From assembly GCA_002432865.1 (NCBI GenBank), contig DJGX01000033.1, positions 1-64,000 on the forward strand: DNA of 64,000 bases. The letters are read 5' to 3'. This document shows, in pieces, positions 15,999 through 25,497 of this stretch. The notes under the pieces are model-generated. The model did not search any database. It was given only the letters and a program-made list of their open reading frames with translations, and was not told the DNA's origin. The translations under genes and the position numbers were made by a program. How positions within the stretch are numbered: the first letter of the stretch is position 1; each line of letters begins with the position of its first letter. This stretch comes from Cloacimonetes bacterium UBA5835 (GTDB lineage: Bacteria; Cloacimonadota; Cloacimonadia; Cloacimonadales; Cloacimonadaceae).

Positions 15999-18461
15999 TC
16001 AAATAAACAGATTCACATTAGATTGTTCTGCATCCGCAAGGTAAGTAGCTACTCCCCCAACTTCTACTCCCTCAATCAATTCACTTGGTTCAACCCCCAT
16101 AATATCCATACTCATTTGGCAAGCGATCATTTTTACTCCAGATTTTTTTGCTTGCATTATCATCGATTCGAGAGAATCCACATTTTTAGTTTTCATTCTT
16201 TGTCTCATTAAAACAGGACCCATTCCAGCAAAGTTTATTTTTGACAAACTTAGTTTTTGAGAAGAGCGCGGCAGCATAATACTAAACATTGTTGCCATCA
16301 TATCTTTTTTCTGTTTAGGAGGATTTGGTTTTTTAATAACATTTAAGCCCCAAAAAGTGAAGAACATCGTTACTTGTTTACCAGTTGAAGCAGCTCCATT
16401 GGCAATTACGAAAGCAGCCAAAGCTCTATCTAAAGCATCACTGAAGACAATTATGGTTTTATTATTTCCACTTTCCAAGCTCTTGGATATTTTATCACCA
16501 CCCCCTTTTTGGATTCTGGCAATTATTATTTTACCTTCCGTTTTCACTTCCAAAAGGGTGTTGCCAGTCATTTTACACCAGGCAGGAACATCTTTGGCAA
16601 ATCCCGGGTCGCTGGCAGAAATTTCCAAAATATCGCCTTCCGCCAATTTATCCATTTCGTTTTTTAAACGCATAATAGGTCCCGGACATTGTAAACCGCA
16701 AGCATCCGCAGTTATTGTTTTTATATCTCTTTCCATTTTTTCTTCCTTGCCTTTATAGATATTATCATCTTTCCCAATATAATCATCCGCAAAGATATCC
16801 TCGTTACTTTGTTTCTGAGTAGCGTATTCATAAGTAAGATATCCTCCGGAGAGATTATAAACATTCTTATAGCCGTTTTGCATTAAAATGCGCGCGGCAA
16901 AATATGAACGCAGACCGGTTCCGCAGAAAACCACTATTTGTTTATTTTCAGGTATTTCCTTCAACCTTGACCGTATATCATCCAAAGGGATGTTTATACT
17001 TCCTTCTATTGTTCCCAAAGCAGTTTCATCGGGAGTTCGCACATCAATGATAAAGGTATCATTTTTATCCAAGGAACTCAAATCATCCCAATGAATAATA
17101 TTTACTAAACCGTTGATAATATTATCAGCTACCATTCCGGCAATATTTACTGCATCTTTAGCGCTGGAAAATGGAGGAGCATAACTATGTTCAATTTCTT
17201 GAATTTCATAGATGGTCTCGTTATGTTTCAATATATGAGCCAGCATATCTGTCCTTTTATCTACGCCGTCAAAACCAACAATTTGTGCACCCAGCAGTTT
17301 CCCATCTTTAGGATTAAAAACGATTTTTATAGTTATGGGCAGAGCATCAGGATAGTAACCTGCATGAGAAGAAGTATGTATGATGGAAGAAATATAATCT
17401 ATTCCTGCATCTTTCAGAACTTTTTCCGATACTCCGGTTGAACCGACAGTAATATCAAAAACTTTGGCAATGGCAGTTCCAATACTGCCTTTATATTTTC
17501 GGATGTTACCTTTAACGATATTATCAGCCACGATGCGTGCCTGTTTATTTGCAGGTCCCGCGAGATAAGTTGAGCTTTCCATTTTGGTAATCGGATTGGG
17601 ATACGCAATTGCATCTCCCAAAGCATAAATATCAGGATCGCTGGTTTGCAGATAAGAATTTACTCTTATTCCTTTGTTTATTCCCAATTCCAAACCAGCT
17701 GCTTCTGCCAGTTTACTATCAGGACGAACTCCAATGGATAATAATACCATATCTGCATTTATTGTTCTCCCACTCTGTAAATGGACTTGCAAGCCACTTT
17801 CATTTCTACTAAAGGATGAGACACCATCTTTAAGGTAAAACTCCACTTCTTTCGTTTTTAAGTGTTGATGGACAATAGCCGCCATTTCATAATCCAAAGG
17901 GGTCATAACCTGTTCCGCCATTTCTACCAAAGTAACTTTCATCCCCAAATTATGTAAATTTTCCGCCATTTCCAATCCGATGAATCCTGCGCCAATAATA
18001 ACGCAATGCTGAGCTTTATGGTTTTCAATATACTCCTTAATTTTATCAGTATCGGAAACATTTCGCAGAGTAAAAATAGCACTATCGGATATTCCAGGTA
18101 GAGGAGGAATTAAAGGTTCTGCGCCAGGTGAAAGAACCAGTTTATCATAATTTTCGTGATATTGGCTATCATCTGCTCTTTTTACCGTAACCGTTTTTTC
18201 CTTTCTATTGATAGCAATAACTTCTTGATTGATGCGAACATCTACATTTAACCGAGCTTTAAAGCTTTCCGGCGTCTGAACAAACAGCCGATCCCTTTCT
18301 TTGATTACGCCTCCAATATAGTATGGTAAACCACAATTAGCATAGGATATATAGCTATAGCGCTCAAACATAATTATTTCCGCTTTTTCATCCAAGCGTC
18401 TTAAACGAGCTGCAGTTGTTGCTCCACCTGCAACACCACCGACAATCAAATATTTGGACAT
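15999..18461 (-). CDS. Four-domain sulfur oxidoreductase: CoA-disulfide reductase-like + rhodanese + TusA + DsrE-like
   Basis: This 820-residue soluble protein chains four sulfur-handling units. Residues 1-450 are a flavin/NAD(P)H disulfide oxidoreductase with GGVAGGATTAARL, the redox Cys43 in SYANCGLPYY, and a second Rossmann loop VIIGAGFIGLEMAE; single-Cys chemistry like CoA-disulfide reductase or NADH-dependent persulfide reductase is expected. Residues about 455-550 are a rhodanese with Cys513 in FCGTGLRS. About 580-650 is TusA-like, ACGLQCPGPIMRL, with Cys592 in CPGP. About 668-820 is DsrE/peroxiredoxin-like with Cys781. The four cysteines could relay persulfide sulfur within one chain (inference). 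The gene is divergent from the two-component system. The architecture is known from other anaerobes. Confidence 0.9.
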   Translation of the reverse strand: MSKYLIVGGVAGGATTAARLRRLDEKAEIIMFERYSYISYANCGLPYYIGGVIKERDRLFVQTPESFKARLNVDVRINQEVIAINRKEKTVTVKRADDSQYHENYDKLVLSPGAEPLIPPLPGISDSAIFTLRNVSDTDKIKEYIENHKAQHCVIIGAGFIGLEMAENLHNLGMKVTLVEMAEQVMTPLDYEMAAIVHQHLKTKEVEFYLKDGVSSFSRNESGLQVHLQSGRTINADMVLLSIGVRPDSKLAEAAGLELGINKGIRVNSYLQTSDPDIYALGDAIAYPNPITKMESSTYLAGPANKQARIVADNIVKGNIRKYKGSIGTAIAKVFDITVGSTGVSEKVLKDAGIDYISSIIHTSSHAGYYPDALPITIKIVFNPKDGKLLGAQIVGFDGVDKRTDMLAHILKHNETIYEIQEIEHSYAPPFSSAKDAVNIAGMVADNIINGLVNIIHWDDLSSLDKNDTFIIDVRTPDETALGTIEGSINIPLDDIRSRLKEIPENKQIVVFCGTGLRSYFAARILMQNGYKNVYNLSGGYLTYEYATQKQSNEDIFADDYIGKDDNIYKGKEEKMERDIKTITADACGLQCPGPIMRLKNEMDKLAEGDILEISASDPGFAKDVPAWCKMTGNTLLEVKTEGKIIIARIQKGGGDKISKSLESGNNKTIIVFSDALDRALAAFVIANGAASTGKQVTMFFTFWGLNVIKKPNPPKQKKDMMATMFSIMLPRSSQKLSLSKINFAGMGPVLMRQRMKTKNVDSLESMIMQAKKSGVKMIACQMSMDIMGVEPSELIEGVEVGGVATYLADAEQSNVNLFI

Positions 18462-18674
18462 TATTATAATCTCCTTTTTCTATATTATTTACTATATTGA
18501 ATAAGATAATTGTTTATGCATATTTGGCAAGTATCAAATACATACATTTCGTCTCATAAGATTTTGAGATTCCGTTCAGGAATAGAACCATCTGAACGAT
18601 TTGTTAAGAAAATTTAACCAATTATTAGTCCTTTTTTCTTGCTCAAAATTAGTTAAATTATTTATAGGTTTTTT

Positions 18675-19391
18675 ATGGATGCACAAGATAAAAAAATATT
18701 TATCGTAGAGGATGAAAGAGACATTCTGGAACTTATCAGAATGCAACTGAATTCCGCAGGTTTTACAGCAAAGGGTTTTGAAACAGCCCTACCAATGTTG
18801 AATTTGCTAAAAATTGAACATCCGGATCTTCTTATTCTGGATTTGATGCTTCCCGATATTGATGGGATGGAAGTTTGTCGCCAATTGAAGAATGACAAAG
18901 CAACTCAGAAAATACCGATTTTAATGCTCACGGCAAGAACAGACCTTGAAGACAAGATCAAGGGTTTGGAATATGGTGCTGATGATTATATCACTAAGCC
19001 CTTTGAAACAAGAGAACTTATTGCCAGGATAAAAGCCATCTTAAGACGCAGCGATTGGGAAAGCGACAAAAATGTTCTTTCCATAACTGAAAACTTCATA
19101 ATTGATTTTAACCGTTACGAAGTGTGGGTACAAGGAAAGCGCCTTGATCTCACTTTAACGGAATTTAAAATATTGCAACTTTTAACTAAAAGACCAGGTT
19201 GGGTTTATAATCGCAGTCAGATTTTGGATTATCTTTGGGGCAATGATAAGATAGTTATTGAGCGCACGATAGATGTGCATATCCGCAATTTAAGAGAAAA
19301 ATTGGGTAATTATGCTTATCTGATTAAAAATATCAGAGGAGTGGGTTATCAATTTCTTAGCGAGATAGAAGATGACATTGAAAAAGACTAG
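18675..19391 (+). CDS. phoB: OmpR/PhoB-family response regulator
   Basis: The protein is 238 residues: a receiver domain with the phosphoacceptor Asp56 in LLILDLMLPDIDGMEV, the acidic pocket VEDERD near the N-terminus and the conserved Lys in ITKPFE. A winged-helix DNA-binding domain follows, with LTLTEFKILQLL and the end VHIRNLREKLG...IRGVGYQF. It overlaps the downstream histidine kinase gene by 20 bases. The nearby pst operon (21.4-26.7 kb) makes a PhoB role plausible, but the assignment to phosphate control is by location, not proof. The ribosome-binding site is weak (TAGG about 8 bases upstream). Confidence 0.85.
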   Translation: MDAQDKKIFIVEDERDILELIRMQLNSAGFTAKGFETALPMLNLLKIEHPDLLILDLMLPDIDGMEVCRQLKNDKATQKIPILMLTARTDLEDKIKGLEYGADDYITKPFETRELIARIKAILRRSDWESDKNVLSITENFIIDFNRYEVWVQGKRLDLTLTEFKILQLLTKRPGWVYNRSQILDYLWGNDKIVIERTIDVHIRNLREKLGNYAYLIKNIRGVGYQFLSEIEDDIEKD

Positions 19392-20688
19392 TATCACTTC
19401 TTTGCTGATTTTTGCTTTTGCCTTTCTTATATTTCTAGGGTTTATTTTGATTTTGACCAGAGTTCCAATTGTACTGATATTAATTATAACAATTATTATA
19501 GCTGCACTTTTTGTTTGGATTCTCCATATTTTTTTACAAAAACAATTCTCACTTATCTTGCAAACAACTGCACATATAGTCAGAGGAAATCATACCATAC
19601 GCATTCCTGAACTAAATACAAAAGAATTCAGTACTTTGCAAGAAGATCTGAACAGGATGCTGGAAAAGCTGGATAAAACCATTCACCATTTGGCTGTGCA
19701 CCGTGAAGAACTGCGCTTAGTTCTAAGCTCCATAGACGATATTTTATGGTCTCAAAACCTGGAAGGCAAACTGGAATGGATTAATCAATCCTTTCAGCAG
19801 CTCTTTGGTGAAATTAATCCAAAGCAGCAAATTTACTATTGGGAAGTTATTCGCGATCCAGTGTTATTATCCTTTATCAAAAATAGCGAAAACAGTAAAG
19901 ATAAACTTTTAAAGGAAGCAGAAATAGAAGGGCATTATTATCTATTTTCCAGCACCCATAATGATGTTGCCAAACGACGGGTTTTCATTTTGCAGAATAT
20001 TGATGAAATCCGTCAGGTGGAACAGATGAAAAAGGATTTCATCGTTAATTTGGCGCATGAATTACGCACTCCCTTAACTGCGATCAGTGGTTTTGCTGAA
20101 GCAATGGAAGATAGCATTAATGTAACAAACAGAAGATATTTGCACATCATTCAAAATCATACTAAGCGGTTAATTCATTTAATAAGTGATTTAGAACAGC
20201 TAATCCGTCTGGAACGAAGCGGTTCAATAGAACTTCAAGAAATCAACTTAATCACCTTCCTGAATAATATTTCGCTGATTTTATCCCCGATTATCGAAGA
20301 GAAAGGGCTATATTTAAAACTTGAACTGGATGATAATCTACAGCGTTTAGTTTGTGACCCCTTTAAACTGGAACAAGTTTTTATCAATCTTGTCCAGAAT
20401 TCACTGCGTTATACAACCAAAGGAGGCATAACCATCAAGAGTAAATTAATACAGAAGGAAGCATTTATAGAGGTCTCCGATACTGGTAAAGGAATTGATA
20501 ATATCCATCTACCTCGTATTTTTGAACGCTTTTATGTAGCAGATCCCTCCCGGAATAAAACCAAGAGTGGAACTGGACTCGGTTTGGCAATTGTAAAACA
20601 CATCATTCAATTACATAAAGGCAGGATAACTGTGCAAAGTGAACTCGGAAAAGGCACCACTTTCAGCATCTATCTTCCTCTGGAATAA
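19372..20688 (+). CDS. phoR: PhoR-like sensor histidine kinase
   Basis: This 438-residue protein has two adjacent N-terminal membrane segments (about 7-60) with almost no periplasmic loop, a HAMP-like region, and a PAS-like domain (about 115-205). The dimerisation domain has His229 in NLAHELRTPLTAISGF. The ATPase domain carries the N-box in FINLVQNSLRYT, G1 in VSDTGKGI, the F-box FERFYVADPSR and G2 GTGLGLAIVKHII. The lack of an external sensor domain is typical of PhoR, which reads phosphate through the Pst transporter and PhoU. The gene overlaps the response regulator gene and is probably translated with it. Confidence 0.88.
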   Translation: MTLKKTSITSLLIFAFAFLIFLGFILILTRVPIVLILIITIIIAALFVWILHIFLQKQFSLILQTTAHIVRGNHTIRIPELNTKEFSTLQEDLNRMLEKLDKTIHHLAVHREELRLVLSSIDDILWSQNLEGKLEWINQSFQQLFGEINPKQQIYYWEVIRDPVLLSFIKNSENSKDKLLKEAEIEGHYYLFSSTHNDVAKRRVFILQNIDEIRQVEQMKKDFIVNLAHELRTPLTAISGFAEAMEDSINVTNRRYLHIIQNHTKRLIHLISDLEQLIRLERSGSIELQEINLITFLNNISLILSPIIEEKGLYLKLELDDNLQRLVCDPFKLEQVFINLVQNSLRYTTKGGITIKSKLIQKEAFIEVSDTGKGIDNIHLPRIFERFYVADPSRNKTKSGTGLGLAIVKHIIQLHKGRITVQSELGKGTTFSIYLPLE

Positions 20689-20706
20689 TCTCTTACACTT
20701 TATGTT

Positions 20707-21228
20707 ATGAATTATTCACAGACAGATAAGCTAATTACGCAATATAGCAATTTTGCCTATAGTGTTGCCAGAATATATCGAAATAAAGGGCTGGATTGGG
20801 AGGATTTGAAACAAGAATCATTAATTGGTTTACTGAAAGCGTCTCAACACTATGATCCTGGAAAAAATGTAAAATTTACTACTTATGCCAGTTACTGGAT
20901 CAAAAAACAGATTTGCGAAGCTCTAAAAAAAGATACCAGACACTTGGAAGAGGAATTACACGAAAATATCCCTACCGATAATAACATAGATCAAAATCCT
21001 GATTATAGCAATTATAACCTGAATGTTAGAAAAGAAAATACAGAATACCCTCAGTTCAGTTTTAATTTCCCCTCCGATATGCCTTCAATTGAAATAAACA
21101 TACTGACACTTTCTTTCCAGGAAAATAAAACACTGAAAGAAATTGCCGAATTAATGAGTATCAGCGTAGAAAGAGTTAAACAGCACAAGAAAAAAGCCCT
21201 CCGTAGATTAAAAAAACATCTACAATAA
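20707..21228 (+). CDS. Small sigma-70-family RNA polymerase sigma factor (regions 2 and 4 only)
   Basis: The product is 173 residues. Region 2 is clear: DLKQESLIGLLKASQHYDP, then KFTTYASYWIKKQI, the core-binding and -10 recognition helices. Region 4 has a helix-turn-helix, TLKEIAELMSISVERVKQHKKKALRRLKKHL. Regions 1.1 and 3 are missing and a polar Asn-rich linker joins the two parts, so it is short like ECF sigmas but its region 2 looks like primary or group 3 sigmas. It begins 18 bases after the kinase gene and probably shares its transcript. No good ribosome-binding site is visible, so the start is uncertain. No anti-sigma gene is adjacent. Confidence 0.8.
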   Translation: MNYSQTDKLITQYSNFAYSVARIYRNKGLDWEDLKQESLIGLLKASQHYDPGKNVKFTTYASYWIKKQICEALKKDTRHLEEELHENIPTDNNIDQNPDYSNYNLNVRKENTEYPQFSFNFPSDMPSIEINILTLSFQENKTLKEIAELMSISVERVKQHKKKALRRLKKHLQ

Positions 21229-21433
21229 CAACTGATTTTCCTAGTATTATTCAATAATAATCCCAAAAAATCTCAGTAACATCTCCATAATCTCATTAAG
21301 GGATCGTTTGGGAAGTGTTAGAGGATCTCCTAACAATATATGAAGCATCCTTGAGGTTTCCTAATAAGGTGGATAGGATATATACAAACAAGGATATAGA
21401 CATCAGTAGTTATTTTAGCCATAATCTATAGTA

Positions 21434-22099
21434 TTATATTGATTCTTCTTTAGTTTCAATGTTATGTTTAATTACTTTTCCCTGCACCAGAAAAATGGTA
21501 TCTTCGGCAATATTGGTAGAGAGGTCGCCAATTCTTTCCAGATTTTTAGCAATTCGTAATATATGCAAATAGAGCTCTGTTTGTGAAGGATTTTCTCTTA
21601 TAAGTGATGCTATTTTCTTATATATGTATCTATTATAGTTATCAACTTCATTATCAGCATCACAGACCTGGCGAGAAAGGATATAATCCTCTGCTGTAAA
21701 TGCAATTATGGCATCTCTTAACATTATTAAGGCAGCTTCTTTCATAGTAAAAAGCTCTGGAACAAGTTTTAAAACAGGACTGCTATAAAGTTCAGCAGCA
21801 CTTTCGGCAATATTAACTGCTAGATCGCCAAGTCGTTCCAAGTCGTTAGTAATGCGATAGATCATTAGAATTTTCCTGAGGTCTTTGGCTTCGGGTTGAT
21901 ATAAAGCAATCAAAGTGAAACATTTATCATCCAGCTCAATTTCGATTTGGTTTACCTGGTTTTCGAAGTTATTTACTTCAGCCAGAAAACCGGTATTATT
22001 ATAAAATAGGCCATCCATAGATAAAGCTACCATTTTTTCTACTAAGCCCGCTTCTTTCATCAGCATTTTTTTTAGTTCTTGTATTCTATCAGAAAGCAT
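21434..22099 (-). CDS. phoU: Phosphate transport system regulator PhoU
   Basis: The protein is 221 residues, made of two three-helix repeats. Each repeat has the metal-cluster motif of PhoU: NDLERLGDLAVNIAE in the first half and KNLERIGDLSTNIAED in the second. PhoU couples the PstSCAB transporter to the PhoR kinase and keeps the Pho regulon off when phosphate is plentiful. It is the last gene of the operon, 17 bases after pstB. Length is standard. Confidence 0.95.
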   Translation of the reverse strand: MLSDRIQELKKMLMKEAGLVEKMVALSMDGLFYNNTGFLAEVNNFENQVNQIEIELDDKCFTLIALYQPEAKDLRKILMIYRITNDLERLGDLAVNIAESAAELYSSPVLKLVPELFTMKEAALIMLRDAIIAFTAEDYILSRQVCDADNEVDNYNRYIYKKIASLIRENPSQTELYLHILRIAKNLERIGDLSTNIAEDTIFLVQGKVIKHNIETKEESI

Positions 22100-22116
22100 T
22101 TATCCTCCTTAGTACT

Positions 22117-22875
22117 TTATCCGAAAACACCAGTCAAATAGGATTCGGTTCTTTTGTCCTTCGGAACAGTAAAAACTTTTTCTGTAGCTCCGTATTCAAT
22201 CAGTTCTCCCAAATACATAAAGGCAGTATAATCTGAAATTCTACCTGCTTGTGCGATATTGTGAGTAACGATTAGAATACATACATTGTTTTTCAGTTCC
22301 AAACATAACTCTTCAATTTTTGCAGTAGATTGAGGGTCTAAAGCAGAGGTCGGTTCGTCAAGTAAAATCACTTCTGGTTTATTAGCTAAAGCTCTGGCGA
22401 GACATAATCTTTGTTGTTGACCTCCAGATAATGCTAAGGCCGGACTGTGTAAACGGTCTTTTACTTCTTCCCAAAGCCAAGCTGCTTTTAAGGCAGTTTC
22501 TACTCTATCGTTAATTTCGTTTTTTGTGTATTTACCTTGTATTTGTAAGCCGTAAGCCACATTTTTATATATGCTTTTAGGGAAGGGATTAGGCTTTTGA
22601 AAAACCATTCCTACTCTAAAGCGGATTTGTGTCACATCTGTTTTCGGCGCGTATAAATCTTCATTGAATAGTTTTACTTTCCCTTTTATCCGGATTTCAG
22701 GAATCAGATCATTCATCCGGTTAAAACAGCGTAGTAAAGTTGATTTTCCGCATCCAGAGGGTCCGATAATTGCTGTAACTCTTTTATCCAATACCTGAAG
22801 ATTCACATTTTTCAACACATAATTCTGACCAAACCACAAGTCCAGATTTTCTGTAGTTAAAATTTCATTTACCAT
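22117..22875 (-). CDS. pstB: Phosphate ABC transporter ATP-binding protein PstB
   Basis: The protein is 252 residues with Walker A GPSGCGKST, the PstB-typical RCFNRMNDLIPEIRIKG, the Q-loop in VFQKPNPFPKSIYKNVAYG, the signature LSGGQQQRLCLARALA, Walker B VILLDEPTSALDP and the switch His in IVTHNIAQA. It drives phosphate import through PstC and PstA. The start overlaps the end of pstA by seven bases. Confidence 0.97.
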   Translation of the reverse strand: MVNEILTTENLDLWFGQNYVLKNVNLQVLDKRVTAIIGPSGCGKSTLLRCFNRMNDLIPEIRIKGKVKLFNEDLYAPKTDVTQIRFRVGMVFQKPNPFPKSIYKNVAYGLQIQGKYTKNEINDRVETALKAAWLWEEVKDRLHSPALALSGGQQQRLCLARALANKPEVILLDEPTSALDPQSTAKIEELCLELKNNVCILIVTHNIAQAGRISDYTAFMYLGELIEYGATEKVFTVPKDKRTESYLTGVFG

Positions 22876-23723
22876 TTTCTTTTTCTCCTAAAGTAAGAAC
22901 GAATTAATATAGCTGTAGCGCTTACACCTAAAACCATAATTAATAAAACAACAGCGGTGCCATAAGCAATAGATTTCTGATATTCTGGATGAGTTCCTTC
23001 GGTCATTAAAGCATATATATGGTAAGGTAAAGCCATAACTTCATCGCTTAAACTTTTGGGTAACCGCCGTGTATAAAAAGTAGCTGCCGTGAACATAATA
23101 GGAGCAGTTTCTCCAGCAACTCTTCCAATGCAAATTATTATACCGGTTAAAATATTGGGTAATGCAGTTGGTAATACTATTCTCATTATAGTTTGTTTTT
23201 TGGTAGCACCCAAAGCAAGAGATGCTTCATAAAAATCTATAGGAACGCTTTTAATTGCCTCTGTGCAGGAAGTTATAAAAAGAGGTAAGGCTAATATGGC
23301 TAAAGTAAACGCCCCTGAAATCAATGAGACATTAAACCGTAAAAGATTCACAAAGATAGCCATTCCAAATAAGCCATAAATGATAGAAGGTGTTCCAGCC
23401 AGAGTATTTATAGCAGTTTGCACAATATTCACCAAACATTTCGGTTTACCATAGTTGGTTAAAAAAATCGCAGTTAGTACCCCTAAGGGAATAACTATCA
23501 TCATAGAGCATACAGTAAGCCAGAAAGTTCCTATTAAGGCAGGGAAAATGCCCCCTTCTTGCATTGCGTTTCTTGGTGCAGTGAATAAGAATTCCCAGCT
23601 TAAAACCTTCCCACCTAAATAGAAAATTCGGACTAGAAATATGAGTAATACCAATATTGTTAGGCATAGCAGAAGTGTTAGTAAGCTGAGTCCTATGTTA
23701 TTAACAATTTTCCTTCTGATCAT
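22869..23723 (-). CDS. pstA: Phosphate ABC transporter permease PstA
   Basis: This 284-residue inner-membrane protein has about six membrane segments. Family landmarks are NTLAGTPSIIYGLFGMAIF and the coupling-helix (EAA) loop EASLALGATKKQTIMRIVLP, then GRVAGETAPIMFTA. It forms the channel with PstC. It starts in a four-base overlap with pstC and its end overlaps pstB, so the three are translationally coupled. Confidence 0.95.
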   Translation of the reverse strand: MIRRKIVNNIGLSLLTLLLCLTILVLLIFLVRIFYLGGKVLSWEFLFTAPRNAMQEGGIFPALIGTFWLTVCSMMIVIPLGVLTAIFLTNYGKPKCLVNIVQTAINTLAGTPSIIYGLFGMAIFVNLLRFNVSLISGAFTLAILALPLFITSCTEAIKSVPIDFYEASLALGATKKQTIMRIVLPTALPNILTGIIICIGRVAGETAPIMFTAATFYTRRLPKSLSDEVMALPYHIYALMTEGTHPEYQKSIAYGTAVVLLIMVLGVSATAILIRSYFRRKRKW

Positions 23724-24592
23724 TTCCGCTCCCTTTTTAGAATGAAGAATTCTGTTATCAAATTGGAAAAGAAAGTTATTAGAAATAACAGAATTGCTAA
23801 TGCATAAAGCGATTGATAATGTAAGCTTCCGATAACGGTCTCTCCCATTTCAGCAGCAATTGTAGAAGTTAACGGGCGCACAGAAGAAAAGACCCCTTGA
23901 GGAATTTGAGCGCTACCTCCAGCAACCATTAAAACGACCATTGTTTCTCCAATGGCTCTACCCACACCAAGCATAATACTTCCCAATATACCTCTTTTAG
24001 CAGCTGGAATAATAACAAGAAAAATACACTCCATTTTTGTAGATCCCAATGCCAAAGCCGCTTCCCGCAAAGATTTGGGTACACTTGAAAGAGCATCTTC
24101 ACTCATACTGGCTACTATAGGAACAATCATAATTCCTAAAATTACAGAAGCAGAAAATATATTTAAACCCGTATCCAAATTTAACCAATTTCTAATTTGC
24201 GGAGCTAGAAAGGACATTCCAAAAAGTCCGTATACCACAGAAGGGATCCCTGCCAATAATTCTATTATGGGTTTGACTATTTCCTTCAAACAGTTTCCCG
24301 CTACTTCAGATATAAATATTGCACTCCCTAAACCTAAAGGTATTCCTATAAGTAAAGCACCAATCGTTACCGATAAAGAACCAACGATTAGTGTCCAGGC
24401 ACCAAATTCAGGCTCAACATTTGTTGGATACCAATTGCAACCGAACAGAAAATCAAAAATAGGAACCTTGTTAAAAAGTGGTAAGCCTTCTTTAAACAAG
24501 CTGTATATTATAGCCAAGAGAGCTATAATAGTAAATAAAGATGTACTGTAAGTAAGAACTTGAAATGCTTTTTCACTATATTTTTTATTCAT
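23720..24592 (-). CDS. pstC: Phosphate ABC transporter permease PstC
   Basis: The product is about 290 residues with six membrane segments, with ELLAGIPSVVYGLFGMSFL, the EAA loop EAALALGSTKMECIFLVIIP and GRAIGETMVVLMVAGG, all as in PstC. Three in-frame ATGs occur at 24604, 24595 and 24592 (minus strand). TGAGG ends 6 bases before the last, so 24592 is preferred; the first has no upstream ribosome-binding site. It lies 56 bases or more after pstS. Confidence 0.93.
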   Translation of the reverse strand: MNKKYSEKAFQVLTYSTSLFTIIALLAIIYSLFKEGLPLFNKVPIFDFLFGCNWYPTNVEPEFGAWTLIVGSLSVTIGALLIGIPLGLGSAIFISEVAGNCLKEIVKPIIELLAGIPSVVYGLFGMSFLAPQIRNWLNLDTGLNIFSASVILGIMIVPIVASMSEDALSSVPKSLREAALALGSTKMECIFLVIIPAAKRGILGSIMLGVGRAIGETMVVLMVAGGSAQIPQGVFSSVRPLTSTIAAEMGETVIGSLHYQSLYALAILLFLITFFSNLITEFFILKRERK

Positions 24593-24660
24593 CATAGACC
24601 TCATCAGAATATTAATGAAGGGCAGAGGGTTAACCTCTACCCACAGTTCTTTCGTTCACT

Positions 24661-25479
24661 TTACTTGATATTTATAAAACCTTGTTCTACAACAATCTTT
24701 TGTCCACGATCACTTTGAATAAAACCGATATAGTTAGCAACAATGCCTTTTGCTTTGCCATTAGTGTACATATACAGTTTTCGGGAAAGAGGATAACTGT
24801 TATTTTTAACAGTAAGTTCTGAAGGTGTAACTTTATTTACACTAAGTAGTTTAGCATTATCATTTAAATAGCCCAGACCCACATATCCAATAGCTCCAGG
24901 GGTGTTACTTACTGCACTGATAACTGCATTATTGGAAGCCAGTAATTGTGCACTACCAATTACTTTTGCTCCTGCTAATACTTTGTCGTTAAATACTTCA
25001 TAAGTCCCAGAAGCAACATCGCGAGAAATAACTACTATGGGTACATTTGCTCCTCCTAACTCCTTCCAATTTATAATGTTACCTGTATATATATCTTTTA
25101 TTTGCTTAATTGATAGGTTGTTCAACAAATTACTATTGTGCACAACAATGGTAATAGCGTCGTTGGCGATAGCATAAGGAATTGGGTTTATCCCTTTTGC
25201 TTTAGCGGTTGATATTTCCTTGGATTTTAGTGGCCTACTGGAATTGCATATATCGGTAGTTTTATTTTGCAAAGAAGCAATTCCTACTCCAGAGCCACCT
25301 CCTCTAACTGAAATATTGATTTCTGCGTGATTATTCATAAAGACCTCTGCAGTTGCTTGAGCAATTGGCAAAACCGTAGTTGAACCTGTGCAAGTTATTT
25401 GATTTTTCGTTTCTGCATTTAAACTAAATGCAAGTAACATCATTAACATTGGAGCGACAGACTTGATTATTGACTTCAT
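24661..25479 (-). CDS. pstS: Phosphate-binding protein PstS
   Basis: The product is 272 residues, with a cleavable signal peptide ending near SLNA. The mature N-terminus is CTGSTTVLPIAQATAEVF, and RGGGSGVGIASLQNKTTDI carries the phosphate-contacting residues of this periplasmic binding-protein family. Further on are NWKELGG, SRDVASGTYEVF and NTPGAIGYVGLGYL, all typical. It delivers phosphate to PstCA. GGAGCT lies upstream of the start. It sits between a porin gene and pstC in the same orientation. Confidence 0.95.
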   Translation of the reverse strand: MKSIIKSVAPMLMMLLAFSLNAETKNQITCTGSTTVLPIAQATAEVFMNNHAEINISVRGGGSGVGIASLQNKTTDICNSSRPLKSKEISTAKAKGINPIPYAIANDAITIVVHNSNLLNNLSIKQIKDIYTGNIINWKELGGANVPIVVISRDVASGTYEVFNDKVLAGAKVIGSAQLLASNNAVISAVSNTPGAIGYVGLGYLNDNAKLLSVNKVTPSELTVKNNSYPLSRKLYMYTNGKAKGIVANYIGFIQSDRGQKIVVEQGFINIK

Positions 25480-25497
25480 TTTTTAGCTCCTTTATGC

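Noticed and set aside
16357..16758. 133-codon plus-strand frame opposite the oxidoreductase gene
   Set aside because: It is antisense to the TusA/DsrE part of a well-supported gene.
23952..24551. 199-codon plus-strand frame opposite pstC
   Set aside because: It is antisense to a clear permease gene and has no domain or start signal.
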